Shown: positions 50,527 through 60,639, counted from the stretch's first letter. The stretch is DNA of 64,000 nt from Flagellimonas algicola (GCF_005937185.1 NZ_VCNI01000003.1:124001-188000), one strand, 5' to 3'. A program made the numbers and translations. The notes: a model not told the origin generated them from the sequence alone.

Positions 50527-50612
50527 GATAGAATTTAGCACCTTCTTGGACTAGGGCCAAGGGTTGCTAAGGCTTCATAGGGTCTATTCCCTCCACCTTT
50601 CTTGATAACTAT
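50527..50612 (-). promoter_or_regulatory. SAM-I (S-box) riboswitch upstream of metY
   Basis: Minus strand: ATCAAGAAAGGTGGAGGGA, GACCCTATGAAGCC, TTAGCAACCC, then a P3 stem and AAGGTGCTAAATTC. The core differs from the metH copy by a few bases only. The 190-base stretch between aptamer and metY ATG (50333) contains TCCTGAAA/TTTCAGGA (50505-50524) and an in-frame 60-codon reading frame that I do not accept as a gene. SAM should repress metY, metX-thrA and perhaps metZ. Confidence 0.93.
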
Positions 50613-50637
50613 TCAATACGTGTTTGAACTTACAGGA

Positions 50638-50645
50638 CAAAGATA
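50638..50645 (-). promoter_or_regulatory. Promoter -7 box of the metY leader (TATCTTTG)
   Basis: Exact TAnnTTTG on the minus strand, about 25-30 bases before the aptamer. A clear -33 TTG is not seen. The bases TTTGTCCT are shared with the metH promoter. Confidence 0.55.
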
Positions 50646-50792
50646 AGGGTAGATTATTTTAATATCCTAATCTTTTTTAAAATTTCAGAAATCAATATCG
50701 ACTAAAACTACCTAAAGGCACTTGCAAAACTGTATTGAAGCTGAAAATCAGGTAGTTCCTTTCATTTTCTTTGCCTGTCCAAGGAAAACAAA

Positions 50793-50937
50793 CAAGAGAT
50801 ACGACACTTTCTTCGAAAGAATTTTGCATTGAAAATAATGGAAACCCATTTCGAAACCTCGCCATTCAGCTTTAGCTGAATGAGTACCCATCGAGGATTT
50901 CTCAATCTATTCTCGAAGAAAGAAAAGGTATCTCTTG
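50793..50937. repeat. 145-bp compound inverted repeat
   Basis: Outer arms CAAGAGATAC (50793-50802) and GTATCTCTTG (50928-50937); next CTTTCTTCGA (50807-50816) and TCGAAGAAAG (50913-50922); inside CCTCG/CGAGG and a perfect ATTCAGCT-TT-AGCTGAAT palindrome. It ends two bases before the peptidase stop codon. It has no coding capacity; it could be a MITE-like element, a structured RNA or a terminator. Another pair, AACTACCT/AGGTAGTT (50706-50757), lies beside it in this 600-bp gene-free gap. Confidence 0.7.
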
Positions 50938-50938
50938 G

Positions 50939-52873
50939 TTATCTTAAAACAGAAAACTCAATCTGGGAATCAGTAAAAACCGTATGCGTTTGAGTTTTAA
51001 AATCGCTTTCCTCTGCCTTAAAGATATTGTCCACATAGGTTTGCGGATTTAAATCGATGAGCGGAAACCAAGTACTTTGTACCTGAACTTGAAGCTTATG
51101 CCCTTTTTTGATGGTATGAAATACATCCTGCAATTTGATGTTCACCTCCGTTTTTTGATTAGGCACAAACGGCTCTGGCTTGGAGAAACTGTTTCGGAAC
51201 CTGCCCCGTAACACCTCACTCCTAACCATTAAATGGTAGTTGGCCAATTTTAGATGATCCTGCATTTCTTCATTGGTCTCCACATTCATGGGATGCACAT
51301 CAATCACCTTTACTATCCAATCTGCGGCGGTTCCCGTTGTGGCCACTTTCAATTGGGCCATGATATCCCCAGCTAAGGTGAGGTCTTCTTCCAAAACTTC
51401 GGTTTCAAACACCAACACGTCGGACCTTCTGGCCGCAAAACGTTGGTCATCCGTCATATATTTTCTTGGCGTGAAAACCGATTTTATATCCTCTGAATAA
51501 GGAACCGGTTTCTTAACATCACTAACAAATTTGAGAGGAACTGTACTTTCAGCCCCTTGGGTTAATTCTTGGTCTTCCGAAAGAAAAAATGTTTGTTTTT
51601 CAGCTTCTTTGGGCGGCCAAGCATCCAATGTACCCCACTCTTTTTTCCCAGAATCGAACACATAGGCTTCTGGCAGGCCACTATTTTGACCTCCTTCTCC
51701 CTTTAGGAAGTGATTGAAAAATTTGGTCTCTATGTTCTTCTGATAAAACAGGGATATAGAATCCCCGAAATAGTAATTCCCTACTGAATTTCTGGCTTTT
51801 TTTCTAGCCCAACCCCCATGGTCCCATGGTCCAAATACCATGGTGTTGTAGTTTCCAGTATTGTGTTTTTCAATGTTTTTATAGGTTTCCAATGGCCCAT
51901 AAAGGTCTTCAGCATCAAACCATCCTCCCACGATCATGGTGGCCACATGGGATTTTACATTTTTCAAATGTTGGATAATGCCCCTGCTTTGCCAGAGTTC
52001 GTCATAGTTTGGATGTTCCTTCAGCTCATTCCAGAAATAATCATCGGTTACCCCATCGGGTCTCAAGGTTGGAGTATCCACCGTTTCATACTCAAAAAAG
52101 GAATTTAGGTTTTTGAGTGGGCCATTGTCCAAAAAGAACTGGTACTGGTCTTCCGTCTGAATATCAGGTAAAACATACCAGGCGGTGTCAATGGGTTGGT
52201 CATTATTGGGTCTTGGCGTACCGAAAAGGGAAGTTGCCCTAAAGTAACTCAGCAAATAAGCTCCATTATGGTGAAAATCGTCAAAAAAGAAATCCCCGAT
52301 ACAGGCTTGGGGTGAGGCCGCTTTTAGCGCTGGATGTGCATCCACGGTGGCATAGGTAGCGTAAAATCCGGGATACGAAATCCCCCAAACACCCACTTTT
52401 CCATTGTTATGTTCCAGATTGTTCACCAACCATTCAATGGTGTCATAGGTATCCGAGCTTTCGTCCACTTGTTCATTGGAAGTCTTGTTGGGTATGTAGG
52501 CCCGCATATTTTCATAATGCCCTTCGCTCAACCATCTCCCACGGACATCTTGGTAAACTATGATGTTGCCCTCTTTCATCAAATGTTCATTGGGACCAAT
52601 TTGTGTCCGATAGTTTCCTGCTCCATAAGGTCTGGAACTGTAAGGTGTTCGCTGCATCAAGATGGGATATTCTTTTGAAGTATCCTTTGGAGTGTATATA
52701 GTAGTGTGCAATTTTACCCCGTCCCGCATTTCAATATCCACCTCTTGCTTGGTATAATTCTCTTGAACAAAATTGACCTCGGTCGCCGTTTCAGTTTTGA
52801 CTGTTTTTTTACAGCTTGAAAGAGTCAAGAATAGACCAATAATCGCTACCAAGGTTCGGATGGAAAATCTCAT
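50939..52873 (-). CDS. CocE/NonD-type acyl hydrolase or X-Pro dipeptidyl-peptidase, lipoprotein
   Basis: 644 residues. Signal peptide with lipobox LFLTLSSC (Cys near 21), an S15-type alpha/beta hydrolase (VWGISYPGFYATYATV with the nucleophile Ser near 172, and GPWDHGGWARKKA with the His near 348), and a C-terminal jelly-roll (PEPFVPNQKTEVNIKL) as in CocE and glutaryl-7-ACA acylase. It is an exported ester or amide hydrolase; the substrate is not evident. Confidence 0.88.
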   Translation of the reverse strand: MRFSIRTLVAIIGLFLTLSSCKKTVKTETATEVNFVQENYTKQEVDIEMRDGVKLHTTIYTPKDTSKEYPILMQRTPYSSRPYGAGNYRTQIGPNEHLMKEGNIIVYQDVRGRWLSEGHYENMRAYIPNKTSNEQVDESSDTYDTIEWLVNNLEHNNGKVGVWGISYPGFYATYATVDAHPALKAASPQACIGDFFFDDFHHNGAYLLSYFRATSLFGTPRPNNDQPIDTAWYVLPDIQTEDQYQFFLDNGPLKNLNSFFEYETVDTPTLRPDGVTDDYFWNELKEHPNYDELWQSRGIIQHLKNVKSHVATMIVGGWFDAEDLYGPLETYKNIEKHNTGNYNTMVFGPWDHGGWARKKARNSVGNYYFGDSISLFYQKNIETKFFNHFLKGEGGQNSGLPEAYVFDSGKKEWGTLDAWPPKEAEKQTFFLSEDQELTQGAESTVPLKFVSDVKKPVPYSEDIKSVFTPRKYMTDDQRFAARRSDVLVFETEVLEEDLTLAGDIMAQLKVATTGTAADWIVKVIDVHPMNVETNEEMQDHLKLANYHLMVRSEVLRGRFRNSFSKPEPFVPNQKTEVNIKLQDVFHTIKKGHKLQVQVQSTWFPLIDLNPQTYVDNIFKAEESDFKTQTHTVFTDSQIEFSVLR

Positions 52874-52923
52874 GTGAAAAATTTTAGTTGCTAAAGCTAC
52901 TAAAGTTCATAGGAGTATGCCAA

Positions 52924-52952
52924 TAAAAAAGGGAACCAAAAGGCTCCCTTTT
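52924..52952 (-). terminator. Rho-independent terminator after metK
   Basis: On the minus strand AAGGGAGCC and GGTTCCCTT pair (one G-T) around TTTT and end in a T-run, 27 bases past the metK stop. Confidence 0.88.
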
Positions 52953-52978
52953 CCTGTCTATGATGAACACGGGGGATT

Positions 52979-54232
52979 TTAAATTCCAAATTCTCTTTTT
53001 ACCTCATCCTGCATGTTCAATTTCTCCCAAGTAAAAAGTTCCACTTCCTTTTCTACACGCCCATTGTATGGGGATTCAAACACCTTGGTCAAAGTCTGGG
53101 GTTGTTTGCCCATATGGCCGTAGGCTGCCGTTTCCAAATAAATGGGGTTTCGTAATTTAAGTCGGTCTTCAATGGCTGAAGGCCGCATGTCGAATAATTT
53201 GGCTGTTTTTTCCGCTATTTCCCCATCTGAAAAATTAACGTTGGAAGTGCCGTAGGTATCCACAAAAATGGAGGTAGGTTCCACCACTCCAATGGCATAG
53301 CTCACCTGTACTAAAATCTCATCGGCCACTCCTGCTGCCACCAAATTTTTGGCTGCATGTCTGGCAGCATAGGCGGCACTGCGATCCACCTTACTTGGGT
53401 CTTTACCGCTAAAAGCTCCACCACCGTGAGCGCCTTTACCACCATAAGTGTCCACAATAATCTTCCGCCCTGTAAGTCCGGCATCTCCATGAGGGCCCCC
53501 AATCACAAATTTTCCTGTTGGATTGATATGGTATTTAATGTGATCGTTGAACAAGGCCTGGATATTGGTAGGCAATAACTCCTTTACCTTGGGAATCAAA
53601 ATAGCTATGATATCCTCTTTAATTTTATCCAACATCTTTTGATCAGAGTCAAACTCATCATGTTGGGTGGAAACTACAATGGTATCTATCCGTTGCGGAA
53701 TGTTCTCATCCGAATATTCTATGGTTACCTGTGCCTTGGCATCAGGGCGTAAGTACCCAATTTGAGATTCCTCACGTCTTAACTCCGCCAAAACCTGAAG
53801 GATTTTATGGGAAATATCCAGCGCCAAAGGCATATAATTATCGGTTTCCTTGGTGGCATAACCAAACATCATTCCTTGATCTCCTGCACCCTGTTCTTCC
53901 TTGCTCCCCCTGTCCACACCTTGATTGATGTCTTGGGACTGTTCATGAATCAGCGAAATCACCCCGCAGGAATCTCCGCTGAATTGATATTCCCCTTTGG
54001 TGTATCCAATTTTGTTAATTACCTCACGGGCAATGTTTTGTACGTCCAAATAGGTATTGCTCTTTACCTCACCTGCCAATACCACTTGACCGGTTGTTAC
54101 CAAAGTTTCGCAGGCTACTTTGCTTTCGGGGTCAAAGGCCAGAAAGTTATCCAATAGGGCATCACTGATTTGGTCCGCAATTTTATCTGGGTGTCCTTCA
54201 CTTACCGATTCTGAAGTAAACAAATATGCCAT
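52979..54232 (-). CDS. metK: S-adenosylmethionine synthetase
   Basis: 417 residues making SAM from methionine and ATP. Motifs: [24 protein letters not shown] at the N-terminus, [15 protein letters not shown] near 120, [45 protein letters not shown] near 245-290. All active-site residues of the three-domain fold appear present. It is preceded by a SAM-II-like aptamer and by the divergent kinase gene, and followed by a strong terminator. Confidence 0.97.
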   Translation of the reverse strand: MAYLFTSESVSEGHPDKIADQISDALLDNFLAFDPESKVACETLVTTGQVVLAGEVKSNTYLDVQNIAREVINKIGYTKGEYQFSGDSCGVISLIHEQSQDINQGVDRGSKEEQGAGDQGMMFGYATKETDNYMPLALDISHKILQVLAELRREESQIGYLRPDAKAQVTIEYSDENIPQRIDTIVVSTQHDEFDSDQKMLDKIKEDIIAILIPKVKELLPTNIQALFNDHIKYHINPTGKFVIGGPHGDAGLTGRKIIVDTYGGKGAHGGGAFSGKDPSKVDRSAAYAARHAAKNLVAAGVADEILVQVSYAIGVVEPTSIFVDTYGTSNVNFSDGEIAEKTAKLFDMRPSAIEDRLKLRNPIYLETAAYGHMGKQPQTLTKVFESPYNGRVEKEVELFTWEKLNMQDEVKREFGI

Positions 54233-54277
54233 AGTCCTTTTTTAGTTGGATAGGATTTGACGGAAAAGCACAAAGGA

Positions 54278-54392
54278 GTTTACAAATCTCTTGAGAGAAG
54301 CCCGAATCCCGTCCGGGTAAACTGCTTTAGCATTTTTTGCTGCTGAATTCGAATCAGTTTATGAGGTTGCAATCAGTCAAATCTATCCTCAT
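54278..54392 (-). promoter_or_regulatory. SAM-II-like riboswitch and expression region upstream of metK
   Basis: The aptamer (54324-54392) reads, on the minus strand, GAGG, ATAGATTTGACTGATTGCAA, CCTC (a P1 stem with the conserved SAM-II loop words GATTTxA and TTGCAA), then ATAAA, an extra hairpin CTGATTCGAATTCAG, and the 3' word TGCTAAAGC. Order and words match SAM-II, including forms with an extra stem. Downstream, GTTTAC/GTAAAC (54317-54322 and 54278-54283) enclose a CCCG/CGGG and a TCTC/GAGA hairpin. That the aptamer is some 90 bases from the ATG is unusual for SAM-II. Confidence 0.7.
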
Positions 54393-54401
54393 CATGATGC
54401 G

Positions 54402-54409
54402 CAAAAATA
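54402..54409 (-). promoter_or_regulatory. Promoter -7 box of metK (TATTTTTG)
   Basis: Exact TAnnTTTG; the expected transcription start falls a few bases before the P1 stem, so the RNA would begin with the aptamer. Confidence 0.55.
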
Positions 54410-54556
54410 CACCTTTGACAGAAATTTATAAAACTTTATTCTACAGATCTTTTAAACCCATTTCCACCTGTTTTTTTTCGTCAACTGGATATACTTTGTA
54501 TATTGCGCTTAGGGTTTCCCCATAGTATAAACACCAATCTAAAACACTACTACCCC

Positions 54557-55171
54557 ATGCATATTGCTGTAGCCGGAAACATTGGCGCTGGAAAGACTAC
54601 ACTAACCAATTTACTAGCAAAACATTATAAATGGGAGGCTCATTTTGAGGACGTGGTAGATAATCCGTATCTGGATGACTTTTATACACAGATGGAGCGG
54701 TGGAGTTTTAATCTTCAAATTTACTTCCTGAACAGCCGTTATAGACAGATCCTAAAAATTAGGGAAAGTGGCAAAAACGTGATCCAAGATCGTACCATAT
54801 ATGAAGATGCGCATATTTTTGCACCCAACCTGCATGCCATGGGATTGATGACCAACAGGGATTTTGAGAACTATTCCAGCCTGTTTGAACTCATGGAAAG
54901 TTTGGTACAACCCCCAGATCTCCTTATTTATTTAAGGAGTTCCATTCCCAATTTGGTAAACCAAATCCATAAAAGGGGTCGGGATTATGAAAACAGCATT
55001 TCCATTGATTATCTGAGTCGATTGAACGAACGGTATGAGGCCTGGGTAAACACCTACGAAAAAGGCAAATTACTGGTTTTTGATGTGGACAACATCAACT
55101 TTGTTGATGAACCTGAGGATTTGGGCAAGGTTATCAACCGTATTGATGCCGAACTGCACGGGTTGTTCTGA
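54557..55171 (+). CDS. Deoxynucleoside kinase
   Basis: 204 residues. P-loop VAGNIGAGKTTLTNLL at residues 4-19, the ERS-like catalytic element VIQDRTIYEDAHIF near 78 (Asp-Arg), and a lid IHKRGRDYENSISIDYL near 140. It phosphorylates deoxynucleosides in salvage; specificity is not visible (dGK/dAK-like). I use ATG 54557, directly before the P-loop strand. Confidence 0.9.
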   Translation: MHIAVAGNIGAGKTTLTNLLAKHYKWEAHFEDVVDNPYLDDFYTQMERWSFNLQIYFLNSRYRQILKIRESGKNVIQDRTIYEDAHIFAPNLHAMGLMTNRDFENYSSLFELMESLVQPPDLLIYLRSSIPNLVNQIHKRGRDYENSISIDYLSRLNERYEAWVNTYEKGKLLVFDVDNINFVDEPEDLGKVINRIDAELHGLF

Positions 55172-55250
55172 TGATCCACTCTCCGAACATTTCTAGACCA
55201 TACCAACCACCAACCCATTTCCGGTATTGCCGGATTATAAAAACAAAACC

Positions 55251-56639
55251 ATGAGAAGCATTATTCCCATTCTGCTTGCCATTTTAGCGGCCTCTTGTAC
55301 CCAAAAGGAAGCCAAAGAGGAATATGCCATCATTTCAGGCAAACTATCCAATTCCGATATTGGGTCGGTCAGATTGATTTCAATTAATGGTGATTTCAAC
55401 AAGGAAATTCCTGTGAACAAAGAGGGACAATTTTTGGACACCCTGTTTTTAACGGCCGAGATGCCCCACAGATTGACCGACGGCGTCAACCACATTGTAC
55501 TATATCTTGAAAAAGGTTATTCTGCACATCTCAACTACGACCCAAAAGATTTTGGCAATTCAATTCGATTTGAAGGCAGTGGAGCCGATCTCAACCGTTA
55601 CTATCTCCAAAAACAGGATAAAAACCGCGAAATAGAAGGAATGGATTTTGAAACTTTTTATGGTCTTGAAGAACCTGCTTTCATCAAAAAAGTTGAAGAA
55701 TTGAACCTAGCTATCAATGGTTTGCTAGATTCAACCGTTAACATTCCAGAATATGTTCGTGAAAAAGAGAAAAGGGCCATTGATCATTACAGTATAATTC
55801 AACTTGCGCAGTATAAAGATTTTGCCCATGCAGATGTTACGGCAAATCCAAATTTCAAGGTTTCAGAGAGCTTTGAGGATAAAAGGTCCAGCATGTCTTT
55901 TTTGAACAAGGAGGATTTTGACTATTCCGTCATGTACAATTCCCTGGTACAACTCCATTTTAAAGAGCAAATAAAGCAGCGTGCTCAAAAAGACAGTTTG
56001 GTGGATCCCAATGAGGTCTTTTTTCAAGTGGTTGGGGAAATTCCGGTAGAAAACATCAAAAATGCAGTTCTTTATAGAACGGTCTGGGGCAGCATTCCTT
56101 ATATCAAAAATGTGGATTCCTACTATGAAAAGTTTATGTCCCTTTCCACCAATGAGACCCATAAAAAGGAAATCACAGATGCGTACAACCGAATCAAAAA
56201 AATAAAGCCAGGTGCCAATTCCCCAACTTTTGAAGCTTATGAAAACCATGCTGGCGGGCATTCATCATTGGAAGACTTTCAAGGCAAGTACGTGTACATT
56301 GATGTTTGGGCGTCCTGGTGCGCTCCCTGTATCAAGGAGGTTCCGGACTTAAAGGAAGCGGAAAAGAAATACCGAGGTAAAAACATTGAATTTCTAAGCA
56401 TCTCCATTGACACTGACCGAAGTTATGATGATTGGAAAACAATGGTGGTTGACAAAGCGTTGGTAGGAGTTCAATTAATAGCGGACAAGGCTTGGGATTC
56501 AGAATTTGTAAAAGATTACCAAATCAAGGGTATTCCTCGCTATATTTTGGTTGACCCGGAAGGGAAGATTGTGAATGCCATGGCACCAAGCCCTTCTTCT
56601 GATGAACTGGAGGCTACTCTCAAAGAACTAGATCTATAA
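55251..56639 (+). CDS. TlpA-like thioredoxin-domain lipoprotein
   Basis: 462 residues. Lipoprotein signal MRSIIPILLAILAASC, a DUF4369-like N-terminal beta domain, a helical middle, and a C-terminal thioredoxin fold from about 335 with WASWCAPCIKEVPDL (C-x2-C) and cis-Pro in IKGIPRYILVDPEG. It is a periplasmic or outer-membrane thiol-disulfide reductant with unknown client. Start ATG 55251 begins the lipoprotein signal. Confidence 0.88.
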   Translation: MRSIIPILLAILAASCTQKEAKEEYAIISGKLSNSDIGSVRLISINGDFNKEIPVNKEGQFLDTLFLTAEMPHRLTDGVNHIVLYLEKGYSAHLNYDPKDFGNSIRFEGSGADLNRYYLQKQDKNREIEGMDFETFYGLEEPAFIKKVEELNLAINGLLDSTVNIPEYVREKEKRAIDHYSIIQLAQYKDFAHADVTANPNFKVSESFEDKRSSMSFLNKEDFDYSVMYNSLVQLHFKEQIKQRAQKDSLVDPNEVFFQVVGEIPVENIKNAVLYRTVWGSIPYIKNVDSYYEKFMSLSTNETHKKEITDAYNRIKKIKPGANSPTFEAYENHAGGHSSLEDFQGKYVYIDVWASWCAPCIKEVPDLKEAEKKYRGKNIEFLSISIDTDRSYDDWKTMVVDKALVGVQLIADKAWDSEFVKDYQIKGIPRYILVDPEGKIVNAMAPSPSSDELEATLKELDL

Positions 56640-56763
56640 GTATACCCCCACTCCCTCAACAAAAGGGTGCATTCCCTCATTCTTGGTTTTTTAAACTTGA
56701 TTTTCAAGCTAGCTTGGTTCTAGAATTATTTCTATGTCTAACAAGAAGCAATTTACATGTACT

Positions 56764-56791
56764 GGTTCTCGACTGCGCTCGAACTGACAGG
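56764..56791. repeat. REP-like repeat copy upstream of tonB
   Basis: GGTTCTCGACTGCGCTCGAACTGACAGG in parts: core TCGACTGCGCTCGAA, imperfect palindrome, and tail CTGACAGG. This is the most complete copy in the window. The surrounding 180-bp gap holds nothing else that I recognise. Confidence 0.7.
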
Positions 56792-56820
56792 ATGAATTGC
56801 TTGTCAAAAATTTGAAAATT

Positions 56821-57528
56821 ATGGAACCCAAAAAGAATCAAGAATTGGATTTGAAACGAAATAGTCTGCTCTATTTTAGCATTGGACTGGCCGCAGTGCT
56901 CTTACTGGCTTATGTGGCCTTGGAGTGGAAATCATTCCACAAAACACCCTATGAGGACATAGCCCATCTAAAATTGGAGGATGACCTCAGGGAAAATGCT
57001 CCTATAACCATTCAAAAGCTCCCACCTCCTCCCCCACCTAAAATTCATACACCACCGGTTATTGAAATAATAGATGATGATGATGACAAAACAGAAACCT
57101 TTATTGAGTCAATAGAGCCAAATCACACAACGGAAGTTGCCAGTATAGGTGAAATTGAGGTTGCCAAAGAAGAAGAACCTGAAATTGTTCCCTGGAAAAC
57201 GGTGGAAGAAGCCCCAATGTTCCCTGGTTGTGAAAATGCGACTGACCACAGAGTGTGTTTTCAAGAAATGATACAGAAGCATATCCGTAAAAATTTCCGC
57301 TATCCAAAATCAGCCCAAGAAATGGGACTACAGGGTCGAGTTAATGTAGTTTTCACCATTCAAAAAGATGGAAGTATTGGTGATGTTAGAATGCGCGGAC
57401 CTCATAAAATATTAGAAACAGAGGCTTCAAGAATCATCTCCAAACTTCCCAAAATGAGTCCTGGAAAGCAAAGGGGAACGCCAGTTAAGGTTCCTTTTTC
57501 CATTCCCATTACTTTTAGATTGAATTAG
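56821..57528 (+). CDS. tonB: Energy transducer TonB
   Basis: 235 residues. A single membrane helix (SLLYFSIGLAAVLLLAYVALEW, about 16-36), a periplasmic linker with KLPPPPPPKIHTPP and an acidic DDDDDKTE stretch, and a C-terminal TonB domain (FRYPKSAQEMGLQGRVNVVFTIQKDGSIGDVRM, about 160-235). It passes proton-motive energy from ExbB/ExbD to TonB-dependent receptors. exbBD are not in the window. ATG 56821 is preferred to an upstream TTG. Confidence 0.9.
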   Translation: MEPKKNQELDLKRNSLLYFSIGLAAVLLLAYVALEWKSFHKTPYEDIAHLKLEDDLRENAPITIQKLPPPPPPKIHTPPVIEIIDDDDDKTETFIESIEPNHTTEVASIGEIEVAKEEEPEIVPWKTVEEAPMFPGCENATDHRVCFQEMIQKHIRKNFRYPKSAQEMGLQGRVNVVFTIQKDGSIGDVRMRGPHKILETEASRIISKLPKMSPGKQRGTPVKVPFSIPITFRLN

Positions 57529-57550
57529 CCCAATCGAGATTGAAGGGAAT

Positions 57551-57579
57551 AAAAAACCACGCCTTTGGCGTGGTTTTTT
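57551..57579. terminator. Bidirectional terminator between tonB and hppA
   Basis: AAAAAACCACGCC and GGCGTGGTTTTTT, a perfect 13-bp stem with a TTT loop, between two convergent genes. Confidence 0.92.
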
Positions 57580-57598
57580 ATGTTATGTAATCAAAGGG

Positions 57599-59998
57599 TT
57601 ATCCTTTATTTGCCGATTTGTGGTCGTCCACTAATTTTTGAACTTCTTCTTTGGTAGCAGCAACAAACTCTTCGATCTCCTCTTTTTGCTCTCCGGCAAC
57701 TTCATAAGTTGAAGTAACCACAGCTTTGAATTCGCCTTCAGCGGTATTGCTCATTTCAACCTTGATTTGCTTTTCTACAGGAACAGTTTCTTTAATCCCA
57801 TCTGTGGTTATGGAAATTGTTGTTCCGTCTTCCTTAAGCATGCCTACCTCATCAGCTGGAGACAAACTCACCAAACTAGGGGCAATAACCAAGGCCACAA
57901 CGGACATCAATTTCAACAAGATGTTCAAAGATGGGCCTGAAGTATCCTTGAATGGATCACCAACAGTATCTCCAACAACGGCAGCTTTATGGGCATCGGA
58001 ACCTTTACGGCCATCACTTTCAATGGTCTTTTTGGCATTATCCCAAGCACCACCTGCATTGGACTGGAAAATGGCCATTAAAACACCTGCGGTTGTAACA
58101 CCGGCAAGTAAGCCACCTAGCATCTCAGCTCCGCCAATAAATCCAACAGCTACGGGAACCGCAATTGCCAATAGACCTGGCAGCACCATTTCCTTAATGG
58201 AAGCTGTAGTGGAAATAGCCACACATTTATCGTATTCAGCTACCCCATCGGCAGCATCAAAAATCTTTCTGTCCTCATCAGATGCTTTTGAAATATCGGA
58301 ATCGTACTTACGCATTACTTCCAAAGCAGCTTTCAACTGAGGTATATCCCTAAATTGACGACGAACTTCTTCGATCATGGCCATTGCAGCTCTACCCACA
58401 GCATTCATGGAAAGCGCAGAGAATACAAAGGGAAGCATTCCCCCAATTAATAGACCTGCCATAATATCAGGTTGCGAAACGTCAATTGAAGTTACATTTG
58501 CCGTTTTCATGAAAGCAGCAAACAAAGCCAAAGCGGTAAGGGCAGCAGACGCAATTGCAAAACCTTTGCCAATGGCGGCAGTAGTGTTACCTACAGCATC
58601 CAATTTATCAGTACGCTCGCGTACTTCTGGGTCTAATTCAGCCATTTCGGCAATACCTCCAGCGTTATCAGAAATTGGTCCGTAAGCATCAACAGCCAAT
58701 TGGATACCTGTATTGGCCAACATACCAACGGCAGCAATCGCAATTCCGTAAAGACCAGCAAAATGGTGTGAAACCAAAATCGCAGCCGCAATTAAGAGGA
58801 TAGGAATCATCGTTGACATCATACCAACACCTAAACCTGCAATAATATTTGTAGCAGCACCGGTTTCGGACTGACGTACAATTGAGTTAACAGGTTTGGT
58901 TCCCGTTCCTGTATAATATTCCGTTACCTTACCAACGGCAAGACCAGCAACAAGACCAGCAATGGTAGCCCAAAAAACGCCCATTGCAGAATATGTTGTT
59001 CCAGCTTCCACCCAAGATTCAGGAAGCATTGAATTAATTATAAAATAGGAAGCAACCAGCATTAATCCGGCAGAACCAAATTCACCAATATTTAAAGCAG
59101 TTTGGGGATTTCCTCCATCCTTAACGCGGACAAAGAAGGTTCCTAGAATGGACATTACAATTCCTACAGCGGCTAATGCCAAAGGAAGATATACAGCTCC
59201 CAATCCATTATATGCTCCTGCAAATTCTGGCAGTGTAGCAAAAACAGCTCCCAATACCATGGTACCAATAATGGATCCAACATAAGATTCAAAAAGGTCG
59301 GCACCCATACCGGCGACATCCCCAACATTATCACCTACATTATCTGCAATGGTTGCAGGATTTAAAGGGTGATCTTCCGGAATACCAGCTTCAACCTTAC
59401 CTACCAGGTCAGCACCAACATCTGCAGCTTTGGTATAAATACCGCCACCCACACGGGCAAAAAGCGCAATGGATGAAGCTCCCAAAGAGAAACCTGAAAG
59501 TACATTCAATACCTCAGCAATTGCCCATCCTTGTCCACTATAAATCATAAAAAGGCCACTCAATCCGAGTACACCCAAACCTACAACACCAAGACCCATC
59601 ACGGCTCCACCTGCAAACGCAACTTCCAAAGCTTTGCCCAAAGAGTTTCTTGCAGCATTTGTAGTTCTAACATTTGCCTTGGTGGCTACCTTCATTCCGA
59701 TAAAACCAGCCAAAGCTGAACATATAGCACCCACAATAAAGGAAACGGCCACCATGCCATTGGAGCCCGCCTCGTTACTCCCTTTAAAGTAAAGAAGTAT
59801 GGCAACTGTGATTACGAAAATGCTGAGTATTTTATATTCTGCCTTTAAAAATGACATTGCCCCATCGGCAATATTTTTGGCTATCCTAGCCATTTTGTCA
59901 TCCCCTACTTCTTGTTTTGAGACCCATACGTTTTTGATGAATACGTATAACAAGCCCAAAACACCGAATGCGGGCAGAAATTTTACGATTAGTTCCAT
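57599..59998 (-). CDS. hppA: Membrane-bound ion-pumping pyrophosphatase
   Basis: 799 residues with about 16 membrane helices. The catalytic motif [45 protein letters not shown] is near 195-240, and a second acidic motif [12 protein letters not shown] near 445. [10 protein letters not shown] has Ala where K+-independent enzymes have Lys, so it should be K+-dependent; whether it pumps Na+ or H+ is not settled here. An unusual acidic C-terminal extension (about 730-799, ending [17 protein letters not shown]) follows the last helices. Confidence 0.94.
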   Translation of the reverse strand: MELIVKFLPAFGVLGLLYVFIKNVWVSKQEVGDDKMARIAKNIADGAMSFLKAEYKILSIFVITVAILLYFKGSNEAGSNGMVAVSFIVGAICSALAGFIGMKVATKANVRTTNAARNSLGKALEVAFAGGAVMGLGVVGLGVLGLSGLFMIYSGQGWAIAEVLNVLSGFSLGASSIALFARVGGGIYTKAADVGADLVGKVEAGIPEDHPLNPATIADNVGDNVGDVAGMGADLFESYVGSIIGTMVLGAVFATLPEFAGAYNGLGAVYLPLALAAVGIVMSILGTFFVRVKDGGNPQTALNIGEFGSAGLMLVASYFIINSMLPESWVEAGTTYSAMGVFWATIAGLVAGLAVGKVTEYYTGTGTKPVNSIVRQSETGAATNIIAGLGVGMMSTMIPILLIAAAILVSHHFAGLYGIAIAAVGMLANTGIQLAVDAYGPISDNAGGIAEMAELDPEVRERTDKLDAVGNTTAAIGKGFAIASAALTALALFAAFMKTANVTSIDVSQPDIMAGLLIGGMLPFVFSALSMNAVGRAAMAMIEEVRRQFRDIPQLKAALEVMRKYDSDISKASDEDRKIFDAADGVAEYDKCVAISTTASIKEMVLPGLLAIAVPVAVGFIGGAEMLGGLLAGVTTAGVLMAIFQSNAGGAWDNAKKTIESDGRKGSDAHKAAVVGDTVGDPFKDTSGPSLNILLKLMSVVALVIAPSLVSLSPADEVGMLKEDGTTISITTDGIKETVPVEKQIKVEMSNTAEGEFKAVVTSTYEVAGEQKEEIEEFVAATKEEVQKLVDDHKSANKG

Positions 59999-60057
59999 AG
60001 TTGTGAAGTTATTTTTGAGTTTTCAATGGCAGCAAAAGTAGTAAAATACAGACTAAT

Positions 60058-60091
60058 AAAAAAAATGCGCTTTTGGTGGCCAAAAGCGCAT
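60058..60091 (-). terminator. Rho-independent terminator after ppa
   Basis: A perfect 12-bp stem, ATGCGCTTTTGG with CCAAAAGCGCAT (60065-60091), 3-base loop and T-run on the minus strand. It separates ppa from hppA. Confidence 0.92.
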
Positions 60092-60111
60092 AAAAATCAT
60101 GATAATTTTGC

Positions 60112-60639
60112 TTAAATAGTAAAGGTTCGCTTCTTTTTGTGTTCACTTTCCTCATAACGCTTTACGCACTGGTGGTAAATCTCAACAGCCTCTGTGACGT
60201 CACCCCAGCCTCCTGTGTCTACTTTCTTTTCCTCAAGGTCTTTGTATACCTTGAAAAAGTGTTCAATTTCCTTTTGTCTGTGCGGATTGATATCGCTAAT
60301 GTTATCCTTTTTGTTCCAAACCGGGTCGTTTACAGGAACGCAGATTATCTTTTCATCTGGACCTTTTTCATCGGTCATATGGAAAACCCCAATAGGCTTC
60401 ACTTCCATCACCACCATCGGATAAGTAGGTTCGGTACCTAAAACCAAAACATCCAAAGGATCTTTGTCCAAAGCCAAGGTTTCAGGAACAAATCCGTAAT
60501 CTCCAGGATACATCATGGAAGAGAAAAGGGTTCTATCAAATCGTATTTTATGTAGGGTAAAATCGTATTCGTATTTGTTACGACTTCCTTTTGGGATTTC
60601 TATCAATACATCAAAGGTAACTTCTGCATTTTTCGCCAT
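60112..60639 (-). CDS. ppa: Soluble inorganic pyrophosphatase, family I
   Basis: 175 residues. Typical family I residues: IEIPKGSRNKYEYD near 13, FDRTLFSSMMYPGDYGFVPETLALDKDPLDVLVL near 40-70 with the Asp triad, and WNKKDNISDINPH. Start ATG 60639 (MAKNAEVTFDVLIEIPKG). Both pyrophosphate-hydrolysing systems, soluble and membrane-bound, lie next to each other but with a terminator between. Confidence 0.95.
   Translation of the reverse strand: MAKNAEVTFDVLIEIPKGSRNKYEYDFTLHKIRFDRTLFSSMMYPGDYGFVPETLALDKDPLDVLVLGTEPTYPMVVMEVKPIGVFHMTDEKGPDEKIICVPVNDPVWNKKDNISDINPHRQKEIEHFFKVYKDLEEKKVDTGGWGDVTEAVEIYHQCVKRYEESEHKKKRTFTI

Noticed and set aside
50359-50541. 60-codon frame in the metY leader, on the minus strand
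   Set aside because: It starts inside the SAM-I aptamer core and shows no domain or signal; the aptamer explains the sequence constraint. Kept only as a remark.
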